A stretch of 64,000 bases of DNA from Methylobacter sp. KS41 (lineage in GTDB: Bacteria; Pseudomonadota; Gammaproteobacteria; Methylococcales; Methylomonadaceae), in NCBI GenBank assembly GCA_002862125.1, contig PHSP01000001.1, forward strand, positions 496,001 to 560,000, written 5' to 3'. A model generated the notes under the pieces. That model was not told the DNA's origin. It saw only the letters and a program-made list of their open reading frames with translations, and ran no database searches. Below are positions 34,756-43,984 of the stretch, piece after piece (within the stretch, counting starts at the first letter, position 1; the number at the start of each line of letters is the position of its first letter). A program made the translations under genes and the position numbers.

Positions 34756-35196
34756 TCAAGCCCATAAGCGCAGAAAAAATCCGATTAACAGCACCGAAAA
34801 GCCGCCGATTTCCGATGCTGCCAGGATATTCAGGATAAGGTAATCTTTCTTGCGGTCGGTAGAATCGCGCAGGCTGTTATTGCTGTCGGTGGTCAAGCCA
34901 AGATTGATATAGTGAAATATCGCAATAGCAAAAAACAGCAGCGGAAAGATCACGGCGATGGTGTTGACTGTATCGGAAAAGGCGCTGATTGCGGAAAAAA
35001 CAGCCAGCAGTTGCGCTGCAAACGCATACATTAGCGCGGCGCGGTGGGCGGTGTTTACATAATACGGCGCTTCAGATTTTTGGCTTTGTCTGATACAAAG
35101 GTATTTCCATAAACCGGTCAGCAAACCGATCATGAAGAAAATGCCCGAGGCGCTAAGCGCAATGCGAGATGCCGTGTGGTTGAGTAATTCTTCCAT
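34756..35196 (-). CDS. Integral membrane protein, four helices, unknown
   Basis: A 146-residue hydrophobic protein with four probable transmembrane segments (about 10-30, 54-72, 77-97 and 122-143). A charged loop (DSNNSLRDSTDRKK) lies between the third and fourth. I do not recognise a named family. It is preceded on its strand by a purine-rich CAAGGACAAC and lies between converging and diverging genes. It is divergent from the AraC-type regulator at 35376. Confidence 0.6.
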   Translation of the reverse strand: MEELLNHTASRIALSASGIFFMIGLLTGLWKYLCIRQSQKSEAPYYVNTAHRAALMYAFAAQLLAVFSAISAFSDTVNTIAVIFPLLFFAIAIFHYINLGLTTDSNNSLRDSTDRKKDYLILNILAASEIGGFSVLLIGFFLRLWA

Positions 35197-35375
35197 TTTG
35201 TTGTCCTTGGTATTTGGTGTTTTTGGCTAGCGCCGAGTCGCAACGCGAATGAAGGCTTAGTATGAGGTTTTCTGCTGCTTTCCGCTGGTGTGAGACGGAA
35301 CTAAAACTTGACTGTAACAGCTGTTTCGACGTTTATATTGAATAAACGACTATTTTCTTAAACAAGGTCTGGATC

Positions 35376-36377
35376 ATGAAGTTGACTGCGTTACCCGATC
35401 AAGCACCGAATAATCTTGACAAGGCAGGCCTCAAACTCTCGACCAGCGCGATTGCGCCACGTGAGAGGCATGACTGGTTGCGGGAGGTCATCTGCCGGGA
35501 ATATGCCCAGGTCGACATCATCTCGCCTGTGCATGGCGACTTGTCTCAAGAGCTGATTATTTATCCATGGGAAAACCTGCAACTGTCGACCGTTAAATCC
35601 TCGGCGATCTCGTTACAGCGATCGCCCAAGGAGCCTTGCCTGAACAGGCACGATGCCTACTTGATGGTCATGCTGTTATCCGGCGACTACCTGATGCAGC
35701 AAAATGGCAGAGACGTGGTGCTCCAGCCCGGCGATATGACGCTTTATGATGCAACCCGGCCACATCGCGTCCATTGCCAGGGCGAGTCCACCGAGGTGAT
35801 TTATTTATCCATTCCCCGGACGGTATTGAGGAACAGTGTTTCCGGGATAGACAACTGCACCGCCCTGCGTATTCCCGGTAGGCAAGGCATCGGCTCTATT
35901 GCAGGCAATTTCCTGCGTTCGTCAGTTACCCAGGCCGACCAGTTACAGTCCTACGAATTTTCCCGTCTGGCTGAGCATGCGCTGGACTTGTTGTCCTTGG
36001 CGGTTACCTCGGTGCGTCCGGGCGACTTTAGCCTGTCCAGAAGCCGCTCGGTTTCGCTTAATATGATCAAGACCTTTATTGAACAAAACCTTAGCAATAC
36101 CGAGCTCGATACCGCTTTGATTGTTCGTCACGCAGGTTTGTCGGCGCGTTATATCAACACGCTGTTTGAAGATGAACAGACCTCACTGATGCGTTACGTA
36201 TGGAAACGCAGACTGGAAAATTGCCGTAAGGAGTTGCAAAATCCGCGTTATGCCGGTCATCGACTGTCCGACATCGCGTTTCGCTGGGGATTTAATGATG
36301 CAGCGCATTTTAGCCGCGCCTTCAAACAGCAGTTTGGCTGCTCACCTCGCGAGTTTAGGCAACTGCCCTCATTCTGA
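35376..36377 (+). CDS. AraC-family regulator with AraC-binding-like N-domain
   Basis: A 333-residue protein. The N-terminal cupin-like effector domain contains the typical GDMTLYDATRPHRV. The C-terminal double helix-turn-helix contains LIVRHAGLSARYINTLFEDEQTSLMRYV and LSDIAFRWGFNDAAHFSRAFKQQFGCSPREFR. Such proteins activate catabolic or stress genes. It ends 9 bp inside the convergent LysR gene. Confidence 0.92.
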   Translation: MKLTALPDQAPNNLDKAGLKLSTSAIAPRERHDWLREVICREYAQVDIISPVHGDLSQELIIYPWENLQLSTVKSSAISLQRSPKEPCLNRHDAYLMVMLLSGDYLMQQNGRDVVLQPGDMTLYDATRPHRVHCQGESTEVIYLSIPRTVLRNSVSGIDNCTALRIPGRQGIGSIAGNFLRSSVTQADQLQSYEFSRLAEHALDLLSLAVTSVRPGDFSLSRSRSVSLNMIKTFIEQNLSNTELDTALIVRHAGLSARYINTLFEDEQTSLMRYVWKRRLENCRKELQNPRYAGHRLSDIAFRWGFNDAAHFSRAFKQQFGCSPREFRQLPSF

Positions 36378-37271
36378 AAATATCGATTCGGCTTCAATCG
36401 CTTCCCTGATGATTTCTGCCAAGCGCCTGACGCCTGGACCTGCGAAGTCCGGATTGGCTAGAATCAGATATAGTGACACCTCGCGTGTACCGCCTTCCCG
36501 TAACGGTAACGGCCTGAGCATGCCTGCCTTCAGTTCATCCCGGATCTGTTCCTCCGGCAACCAGGCAAAGCCATAGCCCATGCAGACCGCCTGAATTGAT
36601 GTTGCGACCTGGCTCACCGTCCAGCGCTGATCCACCCCAATAGTCGCGGTGCGTCGATCACGATTGGCGCCCGAGTCCCGCACCACCACATGCCGATAGG
36701 CGCGCAAATCCCGATAGGTCAGTTCCCGGTCGTAATGATGCAAAGGATGATCGACATGAGCCACTGCACGCAAGCGGATCCGCATCAACAGATCACCCAG
36801 AAACCCCGGCGGCAACTGCGGTGAAATCACCAGGTCTGCCTCGCCTTTTAACAGCGCATCCGAAGTTCCGCCGAGTACCGACTCAATCAGTTCAAGTCGC
36901 GTACCAGGACTTTCCTGACCAAAACGCTCCAGGCAAGATAACAACAATCGTGACGGAAAGAGTATTTCAGCGGCAATTTGTATTTCCGCCTCCCAGCCCG
37001 CCGACAGGGTGTGAGCCGCTTGCTCCAAATGATTGGCTTCGTCCACTAAAGCCAGCGCGCGCCTGTAGAGCATCTGTCCGGTCGGGGTGAGGATGGCCTT
37101 GCGCCCTTGAATTTCAAAGGCTTTGACGCCGAGTAATGATTCTATTTTTTGTACCGCATAGGTGACGGCAGATTGGCTTTTACACAGCTTTTCGGCTGCT
37201 TGAGCGTAACCACCGGCGTCCACGACTTCGATCAAAGCTCGCCATTGTTCCAGAGTGATATGAGGACTCAT
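36369..37271 (-). CDS. LysR-family regulator, divergent from azoreductase
   Basis: A 300-residue LysR protein with the helix-turn-helix GYAQAAEKLCKSQSAVTYAVQKIESLLG (about residues 16-43) and a full effector domain. It is divergent from the azoreductase gene 105 bp away, so it most likely regulates that gene in response to quinone or electrophile stress. The last 9 bp overlap the convergent AraC gene. Confidence 0.92.
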   Translation of the reverse strand: MSPHITLEQWRALIEVVDAGGYAQAAEKLCKSQSAVTYAVQKIESLLGVKAFEIQGRKAILTPTGQMLYRRALALVDEANHLEQAAHTLSAGWEAEIQIAAEILFPSRLLLSCLERFGQESPGTRLELIESVLGGTSDALLKGEADLVISPQLPPGFLGDLLMRIRLRAVAHVDHPLHHYDRELTYRDLRAYRHVVVRDSGANRDRRTATIGVDQRWTVSQVATSIQAVCMGYGFAWLPEEQIRDELKAGMLRPLPLREGGTREVSLYLILANPDFAGPGVRRLAEIIREAIEAESIFSE

Positions 37272-37376
37272 TTAAACCCATCTAATTAATGAATAATTAC
37301 TAGTCAATTATTATGCTTTTTTATCTTATGAATAAGAAGTTAAATATAACCACTTTAACGATTTGAGGAAAAACTC

Positions 37377-37979
37377 ATGACGACTCTTTTACAACTTAAT
37401 TCAAGCATCTTCTCATCTGGCGGTCACTCCAGCCAACTAGCCAACGAGTTTGTCGCCACATTTCGTGCCAATAACCCGGATGCACAAGTCAGTAGCCGTG
37501 ATCTGGCAAATGAACCGTTACCTCATCTGGATGCCCAACGGGTTTCGGCATTTTTCACAGCGCCCGATGCCAGGACACCTGAACAGCAAGTCTATGTCGA
37601 TGAATCGGATGCACTGATCAACGAAATTAAGCGGTCGGAAGTCATCGTCATCGGTTTGCCCATGTACAACTTTGGCATTCCCTCGACGCTGAAAGCCTAC
37701 TTTGACCAGATAGCCCGCGCAGGTGTGACCTTTCGTTACACTGAGAACGGCCCTGAAGGCTTGCTTTCAGGCAAAAAAGTCTACATTTTTGCGACCAGAG
37801 GCGGCATGTACGCTGGAACGAATTTAGATAGTCAAACTACTTATGTACGTGATTTTCTAGGTTTTATCGGCATCACCGATGTCGAGTTTGTTTATGCAGA
37901 AGGTCTGAACATGGGTGAAGATACCAGGAATAAGGCATTGGCCGAAGCAAAGGAACGGCTTGTAGAGCTTGCCTCTTGA
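37377..37979 (+). CDS. azoR: FMN-dependent NADH-azoreductase
   Basis: A 200-residue flavodoxin-like quinone reductase. It has the FMN-binding start (SSIFSSGGHSSQLANEF), VIGLPMYNFGIPSTLKAYFDQIARAG and FATRGGMY. AzoR-type enzymes reduce quinones and azo compounds by two electrons with NADH. GAGGAAAAA precedes the ATG. The divergent LysR gene is its probable regulator. Confidence 0.92.
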   Translation: MTTLLQLNSSIFSSGGHSSQLANEFVATFRANNPDAQVSSRDLANEPLPHLDAQRVSAFFTAPDARTPEQQVYVDESDALINEIKRSEVIVIGLPMYNFGIPSTLKAYFDQIARAGVTFRYTENGPEGLLSGKKVYIFATRGGMYAGTNLDSQTTYVRDFLGFIGITDVEFVYAEGLNMGEDTRNKALAEAKERLVELAS

Positions 37980-38018
37980 CTATGCTTTTGATGACACTTT
38001 TATGCTGCAGCGGGCCAA

Positions 38019-38035
38019 CTTCGCCATTGGCGAAG
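38019..38035. terminator. Short hairpin after azoR
   Basis: The perfect 7-bp stem CTTCGCC/GGCGAAG with a 3-nt loop lies 40 bp after the azoR stop. No T run follows, so it may be a weak terminator or a repeat. Confidence 0.35.
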
Positions 38036-38154
38036 GTGCATGGACAGATTTTGGCATTGTCGCCAATGAAATCCTAATTCAGTTTCACCTTCTGGCAAAA
38101 GCCGGAAAATAATGTTTTATTTTTATCCAACCAACCTAAGCTAGGAGCTTTACC

Positions 38155-38721
38155 ATGAAACGCATCACGCTATTATCATTAGTTGCACTATTTTCAACCG
38201 CTGCAATGGCCGCACCGGAAACCTATAACATCGACAATACCCATACCTATCCACGGTTTTCCTATAGTCACTTTGGTTTTTCGACGCAGTTAAGCCGCTT
38301 CGACAAGACTTCCGGCAACATCGTCATTGATCGCGAGGCAAAAATTGGTTCTGTAAATGTAAACATTGACACCACGTCGGTCGACACCGGATATCCCTTG
38401 TTCAACGAACATATACAGGGGGCAGATTTCCTGGATACCGCCAAATATCCGACTGCTAACTTCACCTCCAGTAAAGTCAATTTTGTGGATGATAAGGTTT
38501 CGTCGGTCGACGGCACGCTCACGCTTAAAGGCATCAGTAAACCTGTGACACTGACGCTGACCTCTTTCCAGTGCATGATGCATCCGATGCTGAAAAAGGA
38601 TGCTTGTGGAGCCAATGCGACAGCCGTTGTTAAACGCACTGACTTCAATATGGGCAAATATGCCCCCAACGTGGGAGACGATGTGACACTGACTATCTCG
38701 GTTGAAGCCGTCAAGAAATAA
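38155..38721 (+). CDS. YceI-family periplasmic protein
   Basis: A 188-residue lipocalin-like protein with a clear signal peptide (MKRITLLSLVALFSTAAMA, cleavage before APET). The mature part carries YNIDNTHTYPRFSYSHFGF, LDTAKYPTANFTS and GTLTLKGISKPVTL. YceI proteins bind isoprenoid quinones or other lipophilic molecules in the periplasm. GGAGC lies upstream of the ATG. It lies between azoreductase and pirin, a combination that often responds to quinone or base stress. Confidence 0.92.
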   Translation: MKRITLLSLVALFSTAAMAAPETYNIDNTHTYPRFSYSHFGFSTQLSRFDKTSGNIVIDREAKIGSVNVNIDTTSVDTGYPLFNEHIQGADFLDTAKYPTANFTSSKVNFVDDKVSSVDGTLTLKGISKPVTLTLTSFQCMMHPMLKKDACGANATAVVKRTDFNMGKYAPNVGDDVTLTISVEAVKK

Positions 38722-39080
38722 GCATTGGCGGCTACCCAGCCGCTTTAAAATTTAAGTCGCTAAATCATTTGGCAACGGCAACAGGACAAGCTGTTGCCGT
38801 CTACTAGAACACGGAGCAAAACATGAGCATACGCACACTTCAACAAATTATTCGAGCTATCCCTACTTCAGATGGTGCTGGCGTCAAACTGCGCCGCAGC
38901 CTTGGACAATCCCAAACACTACGCCTTGATCCATTTCTGATGCTGGACGAATTTTCTTCGTCGAATGCAGATGACTACGTCGCGGGGTTTCCCGATCATC
39001 CGCATCGAGGCTTCGAGACAGTCACCTAAATGCTGGACGGACACATGCTGCATGAGGATCATCTCGGCAACCAGGGTAAT

Positions 39081-39615
39081 TAATCATAAGTAAACCCCCA
39101 GCTCTGCTGGGGGACTAACAAAGTTTGACAATTACGGGAATCATCGAAAGTCTCCCTATCTGTGAACCGCCTAAAGTTCAAAAAGATAAGGAAACAAACG
39201 ATGAATACACCAGAAAGTTTAAAGCATACTAAATGGGAATGTAAGTACCACATAGTGGAAGGGCATTTGATGCCAGACCATGTCCACATACTGATCTCGA
39301 TTCCCCCTAAATACTCAGTGTCACAGGTTGTTGGCTTTATTAAAGGCAAAAGTGCGATATCGATAGCACGAAACTATGCAGGACGAAGAAAGAACTTCAC
39401 TGGTCAGAAATTCTGGGCAAGGGGGTATTATGTTTCAACAGTAGGTAGGGATGAAGAAACGATAAGAAAATACATCAAGGATCAAGAAGAAGAGGACAAG
39501 CGAATAGATCAACTCGATTTATTTTAAGTCACCACCACCTTTAGGTGGTACATAAATTAACCCGCTTTGAGCGGTTCACATTTTCAAGCCTCCGGCTTTG
39601 CCGGAGGTTTTTGAC
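39081..39615 (+). mobile_element. IS200/IS605-type element inside the pirin gene
   Basis: About 535 bp. The left end carries the hairpin CCCCCAGCTCTGCTGGGGG. The right end carries hairpins around CCACCACCTTTAGGTGGT, AACCCGCTTTGAGCGGTT and GCCTCCGGCTTTGCCGGAGG. Subterminal hairpins with no inverted repeats and no target duplication are the marks of this class, which moves as single-stranded DNA. Exact ends are inferred from the continuity of the pirin frame. Confidence 0.85.
39201..39527 (+). CDS. IS200-type TnpA transposase with internal deletion
   Basis: A 108-residue Y1 (HUH) transposase. It keeps the HUH motif (PDHVHILISIPP) and the catalytic tyrosine region (WARGYYVSTVGRDEETIRKYI). Compared with the usual ~140-150 residues, about 34 residues are missing between KYHIV and EGHLMPDHVH, where other copies have a segment like IPKYRRK...LARQKE. 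The start at 39201 has AAGGAAAC upstream. The protein is probably inactive. Confidence 0.85.
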   Translation: MNTPESLKHTKWECKYHIVEGHLMPDHVHILISIPPKYSVSQVVGFIKGKSAISIARNYAGRRKNFTGQKFWARGYYVSTVGRDEETIRKYIKDQEEEDKRIDQLDLF

Positions 39616-40292
39616 TTGAAGAGCGGCGGAGCACAGTGGATGACAGCCGGGCGCGGTATTATTCACTCTGAAATGCCCCAACAAGAGAGTGGACGCATGC
39701 GCGGTTTCCAGCTTTGGATTAATCTACCTGCACAGGAGAAAATGAAACCGGCCAGCTACCAGGACATTCAGCCAGAGGAAATACCTTGGGTAATATTGCC
39801 TGATGGTGGTGAAGTTAAAATCATTGTTGGCAGTGCTGAAATTGATGGCAAAACCCTCACCGGACCGATTCAGGGGATAAGCACCGAGCCCTTGTTCTTT
39901 GATGTCCGACTCCCTGCGGGCGGACATTTTAACCATTCGATTAACCCAGAGCACAATGCATTTGTTTATCCTTACGAAGGACAAGTTGAAATTGGCCCAG
40001 CAAATCAAATGCGTCTGCTAGAGACACAATCAGCGGGCGTACTTTCGACCGGCGATGACATTGAAATACAAGCCGGAAGCCGGGATGCAGCTTTTCTACT
40101 ATTGGCTGCCCGCCCACTACGCGAGCCTATCGTTCAGTACGGGCCCTTTGTGATGAATACACGCGAAGAGATAGAGCAGGCTATAGCTGATTATAAAAAC
40201 GGTCAATTGGTATGAGCGGTTTCCTAGATAACGGCCTGTGGGGTGAAGCTTAGTACAATACCAACCAGATCTGGGTAACCGGATTGCACTGA

Positions 40293-40868
40293 CTATACGC
40301 CGACTTTCAACAGGCTACCCTCGATTAGCATTATAGCCGCCAGCTTACCTTGTTCGGCCGCCCCTGAGTGACGCTTCATTTGTTCCGAGACGATCGCGCC
40401 TTCAACCAGCAGGCTTAATTGCAGCGCCAGGCTTTCAGGTGATTTGGCTCCGCACTGCCCGGCCAAGTCGGCAATATAATGTCGAAATTTATCATAGAAC
40501 TCTGCGGACAGTTGATGCACAGGATTGCCCTCCAAGGGAAATTCAGCCGACGCATTGATGAACGCGCAGCCGCGAAACTCCGGGATGTCTATCCATTCGC
40601 CTATCACATCAAAAATAGCCAATAATTTGTCTTTCGGATCAGCGGCCTTGGCATCAACCTGAGCGACAAACCAGCTTCGAAAATCTTCATCCCGTTTGCG
40701 TAGAAATGCAAGCACCAACGCGTCCTTGGACGGAAAATACTTGTACAGACTCATCTTGGTGGTATTCGCCGCTTTGGCAATAGCCTCGACACCGGTTGCC
40801 CTGATGCCCTGGCTATAAAACAGTTCGGATGCAGTAACCAGAATTTTTTCTTGCAAAGTTTTAGCCAT
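40293..40868 (-). CDS. TetR-family regulator next to a molybdopterin oxidoreductase
   Basis: A 191-residue TetR-type repressor with the helix-turn-helix GVEAIAKAANTTKMSLYKYFPSKDALVLAFL (about residues 28-58) and a C-terminal domain with GCAFINASAEFP. It is divergent from the oxidoreductase gene at 41036, and a perfect palindrome (40904-40919) lies just upstream of its start. It most likely represses itself and possibly the oxidoreductase. Confidence 0.9.
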   Translation of the reverse strand: MAKTLQEKILVTASELFYSQGIRATGVEAIAKAANTTKMSLYKYFPSKDALVLAFLRKRDEDFRSWFVAQVDAKAADPKDKLLAIFDVIGEWIDIPEFRGCAFINASAEFPLEGNPVHQLSAEFYDKFRHYIADLAGQCGAKSPESLALQLSLLVEGAIVSEQMKRHSGAAEQGKLAAIMLIEGSLLKVGV

Positions 40869-40903
40869 AGACAAATAAAGAGAGGTCGATAAATATTTTG
40901 TGA

Positions 40904-40919
40904 TATACCGGGCGGTATA
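40904..40919. promoter_or_regulatory. Palindromic TetR operator candidate
   Basis: TATACCG-GG-CGGTATA is a perfect 7-2-7 inverted repeat, 35 bp upstream of the TetR gene start and in the divergent region before the oxidoreductase. The size and position fit a TetR-family operator. Confidence 0.65.
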
Positions 40920-41035
40920 CTACAATTCAGATCAGACTGACCGGTAAGTTTTTTTAATCATAACAAATATTTTAAAAACTAATACTGTAATGATGGTTTT
41001 TCCCTTTTAACATACGCTTGGCGAGGAAATAGACA

Positions 41036-43159
41036 ATGACTGTAGCACTGAAAACAACGCATCACGGCGGCTGCCCGCATGATTGTCCGGATACCTGCTC
41101 GATGGTATTTGAGGTTCAGGACGGCAAGTTGATCGGTGTTAAAGGCAATCCGGACCATCCGATGACGCGCGGCGGTCTCTGCGTTAAATTGAAAGATTAT
41201 GAAAAGCGGCATTATCATCCCGACCGTCTGTTATACCCGATGCGCCGCACCGGCCCCAAAGGCAGCAAGCAGTTTGAACGTATCAGCTGGGATGAAGCGC
41301 TGGATGAAATCGTCACCCGCTGGAAAGCGATTATTGCAGAGCACGGCCCGCAGGCGATTGTTCCCTACAGTTATTTGGGCAATCAGGGGCTGGTGCATGG
41401 TTTGAACGGTGGCGACGCGTTCTTTAACCGGATGGGCGCTACCGTTACCGAGCGCACTTTTTGCGGCGAAGGTTCGTGTACGGCTTGGCTGCTGACCGTG
41501 GGGCCAACGGCCGGCGTCGATCCCGAAAGCTTTATTCATGCCAAATACATCATCATCTGGGCCTGTAATTCGGTCAGCACCAATCTGCATCACTGGCATA
41601 TTATTAAAGAAGCTCAGAAAAAAGGCGCGAAAGTCGTTGTCATCGATAGTTATGCATCCAAAACGGCCAAGGAAGCCGATGTTCATATTGCGCCCAAGCC
41701 GGGTACCGATGGCGCATTGGCGATGGCGATGATCCATACCATTATTGAAGAGGGTCTGGTCGATCAGGATTATGTCGATAACTACACGGTCGGTTTTGCA
41801 GAATTAAAAGAACGCGCGAAAACGCGCACGCCGGAATGGGCGGAAGATGTCACCGGAATACCGGCCGAGGTGATACGCACCCTGTCCCGCGATTATGCAA
41901 GCACCCAGCCTGCGGCAATCCGTCTGGGCGTGGCCCTGGAAAGACATTATGGCGGCGGTCAAACCATACGCGCGGTCAGCTGTCTGCCCGCGCTGACCGG
42001 TGCCTGGCGTCATGTTGGCGGTGGCGCATTGCAGATGCCGGTCTGGGAGCATCCCTACAAGTTTGACGTGATCTGTCGACCGGATTTGATTCCTGAAGGC
42101 ACGCGGGTTATGAATGCGTTGCAACTGGGTCGCGCGCTGACTAACGAACCACCTGTCGGGGCACCGATTAAAGCGATGATGTGCTGGAATGCCAATCCCG
42201 TCACCCAGGCGCCGGAGACCGACAAGATAGTTCAGGGCCTGCTCAACGAAGAGCTGTTCCTGGTTTCGGCGGAGCATTTTATCTCCGATACCGCCTGCTA
42301 TGCCGACATCCTGTTGCCTGCATCTATGGGCGCGGAGCTGGAAGACATGATCCTGTCCTGGGGCCATATGTATCTGACCTACAATGCTAAATGTGTCGAG
42401 TCACCGGGCGAGGCCATCCCGAATAACGAGATTTTCCGGCGACTGGCGGCACGCATGGGCTATCAGGAAGAGAACTTTCTTTGGTCGGATTCTGAATGCC
42501 TGGAAAATTATGTAGACTGGGATGCACCGGCTTGCGAGGGCATCACTCTGGAAACTCTGCGCGACCAGGGATTTGCCCGTCTTAATGTCGGAACCAAGGA
42601 TAATCGTGCGCCGCATAAAGCCGGTAACTTTCCGACACCGTCAGGAAAATGCGAATTTGAAATAACCGGTGCAACAAACTTTGTCGCAGGCCCTTTTCGT
42701 CAGATGTATGAAGGCTTCCAGTCCGGCGAAGCTCTGGATTCCTTGCCGGATTATGTATGTTCCAGAGAAACGCCTTCAACCAATCCCGAACTGGCGAAAA
42801 AATATCCGTTAAATATCATCTCGCCGAAAAGCCACGGCTTTTTAAATTCCTGCTACGCCAATATGGAGCAAAAAATCAAGGGTCAGGGCGAACAGTTCGT
42901 GCTGATCAATGCGCTGGATGCCGAGCCGCGCAACATCAAGCTGGGCGATACGGTGCGGGTCTTTAATGATCGCGGCGCTTTTGAAGGCGAGGCCAGAATC
43001 ACTGCTGACGTGAATCCCGGATTGATTGTCGCAACGCTGGGTTATTGGCGGCAGTTAAACAAAGGCACGGTCAACAGCATCAGCTCGGCTGAATTTGTCA
43101 ATATGGGCCATGCGCCGACCTTCTCCGACAATCTGGTACAGGTGGAAGCGATCGCTTGA
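41036..43159 (+). CDS. Molybdopterin-dependent oxidoreductase (MopB superfamily)
   Basis: A 707-residue cytoplasmic enzyme of the DMSO-reductase superfamily. The N-terminal [4Fe-4S] ligands are C13, C17, C21 and C49 (CPHDCPDTC...GGLCVK). The pterin-binding segments follow (GNQGLVHGLNG, AEHFISDTACYADILLPA, and the C-terminal NDRGAFEGEARIT domain). It has no Tat signal and no neighbouring electron-transfer subunits, so its substrate and partner are unknown. It would use the cofactor made by the moa/moe genes. It is less like acetylene hydratase than the 8480 gene: the cluster motif lacks the CDINC aspartate. Confidence 0.9.
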   Translation: MTVALKTTHHGGCPHDCPDTCSMVFEVQDGKLIGVKGNPDHPMTRGGLCVKLKDYEKRHYHPDRLLYPMRRTGPKGSKQFERISWDEALDEIVTRWKAIIAEHGPQAIVPYSYLGNQGLVHGLNGGDAFFNRMGATVTERTFCGEGSCTAWLLTVGPTAGVDPESFIHAKYIIIWACNSVSTNLHHWHIIKEAQKKGAKVVVIDSYASKTAKEADVHIAPKPGTDGALAMAMIHTIIEEGLVDQDYVDNYTVGFAELKERAKTRTPEWAEDVTGIPAEVIRTLSRDYASTQPAAIRLGVALERHYGGGQTIRAVSCLPALTGAWRHVGGGALQMPVWEHPYKFDVICRPDLIPEGTRVMNALQLGRALTNEPPVGAPIKAMMCWNANPVTQAPETDKIVQGLLNEELFLVSAEHFISDTACYADILLPASMGAELEDMILSWGHMYLTYNAKCVESPGEAIPNNEIFRRLAARMGYQEENFLWSDSECLENYVDWDAPACEGITLETLRDQGFARLNVGTKDNRAPHKAGNFPTPSGKCEFEITGATNFVAGPFRQMYEGFQSGEALDSLPDYVCSRETPSTNPELAKKYPLNIISPKSHGFLNSCYANMEQKIKGQGEQFVLINALDAEPRNIKLGDTVRVFNDRGAFEGEARITADVNPGLIVATLGYWRQLNKGTVNSISSAEFVNMGHAPTFSDNLVQVEAIA

Positions 43160-43287
43160 TTATCCTAAAAATGCAGTTGAGCCACAGATGAATACGGATT
43201 TTCAGATATGATCAATGAGTTATGGCAATTCTTTTGATCACCATTTTGGTGGCCGTTGCTTGCGAACTCCAATAGCAGGTTGTCGGA

Positions 43288-43779
43288 TTAGCGCGGACTT
43301 TTATATGGCGAACCGTCTTTGTGTGCAAACCGCCATTTTCCATCGACGAGAACTGCCTGTAAGTCATCGTCAGGATATATGGCGGAATCTCCTGCGCTGC
43401 GGTCGCCAGCCTCAAGGTAATGAACTTCTTCATCTGTGCGATTAAGCAACTGGTGCGCGTTGCCGGTACCCGCTTTGAATCCCGCGCACATGCCAGGAGA
43501 GAGTTGCGTTTCACCGGCATCGTTGACTAGCACGGGGTGGCCGTGCAATATGTAGATGAACTCGTCTTGCTTGGCATGGGCGTGCCGCAAGGCTGAACTA
43601 GCACCGGGCAAAAGTTTCGTTAGGTTTACCCCGAAATTTGAAAGGCCAAACAAGTCGCCGAGGGGGCGCTTCTCTCGCCCCGCCATTCTGGAGGCGAACG
43701 GTTCTGGATAATTCGATGGTTTTGTCCGTGGTGCAACCTGTGTTGCCACAACGGCTATGGGAATATCTTGATCGTTCAT
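43288..43779 (-). CDS. Cupin-domain protein
   Basis: About 163 residues when started at MNDQDIPIAVVATQVAPRT; an alternative ATG is at 43794. The cupin motif is LPGASSALRHAHAKQDEFIYILHGHPVLV with a second part GMCAGFKAGTGNAHQLLNRTDEEVHYLEAG. Such proteins bind a metal and often act on small molecules. It is the last gene of the long minus-strand run that starts near 58.4 kb. Confidence 0.82.
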   Translation of the reverse strand: MNDQDIPIAVVATQVAPRTKPSNYPEPFASRMAGREKRPLGDLFGLSNFGVNLTKLLPGASSALRHAHAKQDEFIYILHGHPVLVNDAGETQLSPGMCAGFKAGTGNAHQLLNRTDEEVHYLEAGDRSAGDSAIYPDDDLQAVLVDGKWRFAHKDGSPYKSPR

Positions 43780-43984
43780 AGTAATCTCTGACATATTGAA
43801 CCTTAACATTTCGAGCTAAGCACCGCTTCCCTGTGAACTTCAAAACTTCACAGTCTTTCGGTCATTTTAGCCTTTTAAAAAAATCATCAACTGATAGCAT
43901 TTTTGCGAAAATTGACTAGTCGCCCGATGCAATTAAGGCTCGCTAAAGCCCAGCGTATAAGTCCGCATGACCACCGGAATAGGT

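Larger units (their letters stand above)
38823..40215 (+). pseudogene. Pirin gene, broken by a nonsense codon and an IS200/IS605 element
   Basis: The N-terminal part is LRLDPFLMLDEF...DHPHRGFETVT, with the pirin metal-ligand histidines. It ends at a TAA (39027-39029) where a tyrosine codon (TAC) is expected; the frame then continues MLDGHMLHEDHLGNQGN to 39080. The coding sequence resumes at 39616 with LKSGGAQWMTAGRGIIHSEMP and runs to 40215. A 535-bp IS200/IS605-type element (39081-39615) separates the two parts. Pirins are cupin proteins that act on quinones or flavonols or regulate. Two independent lesions mean the gene is dead. Confidence 0.92.
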
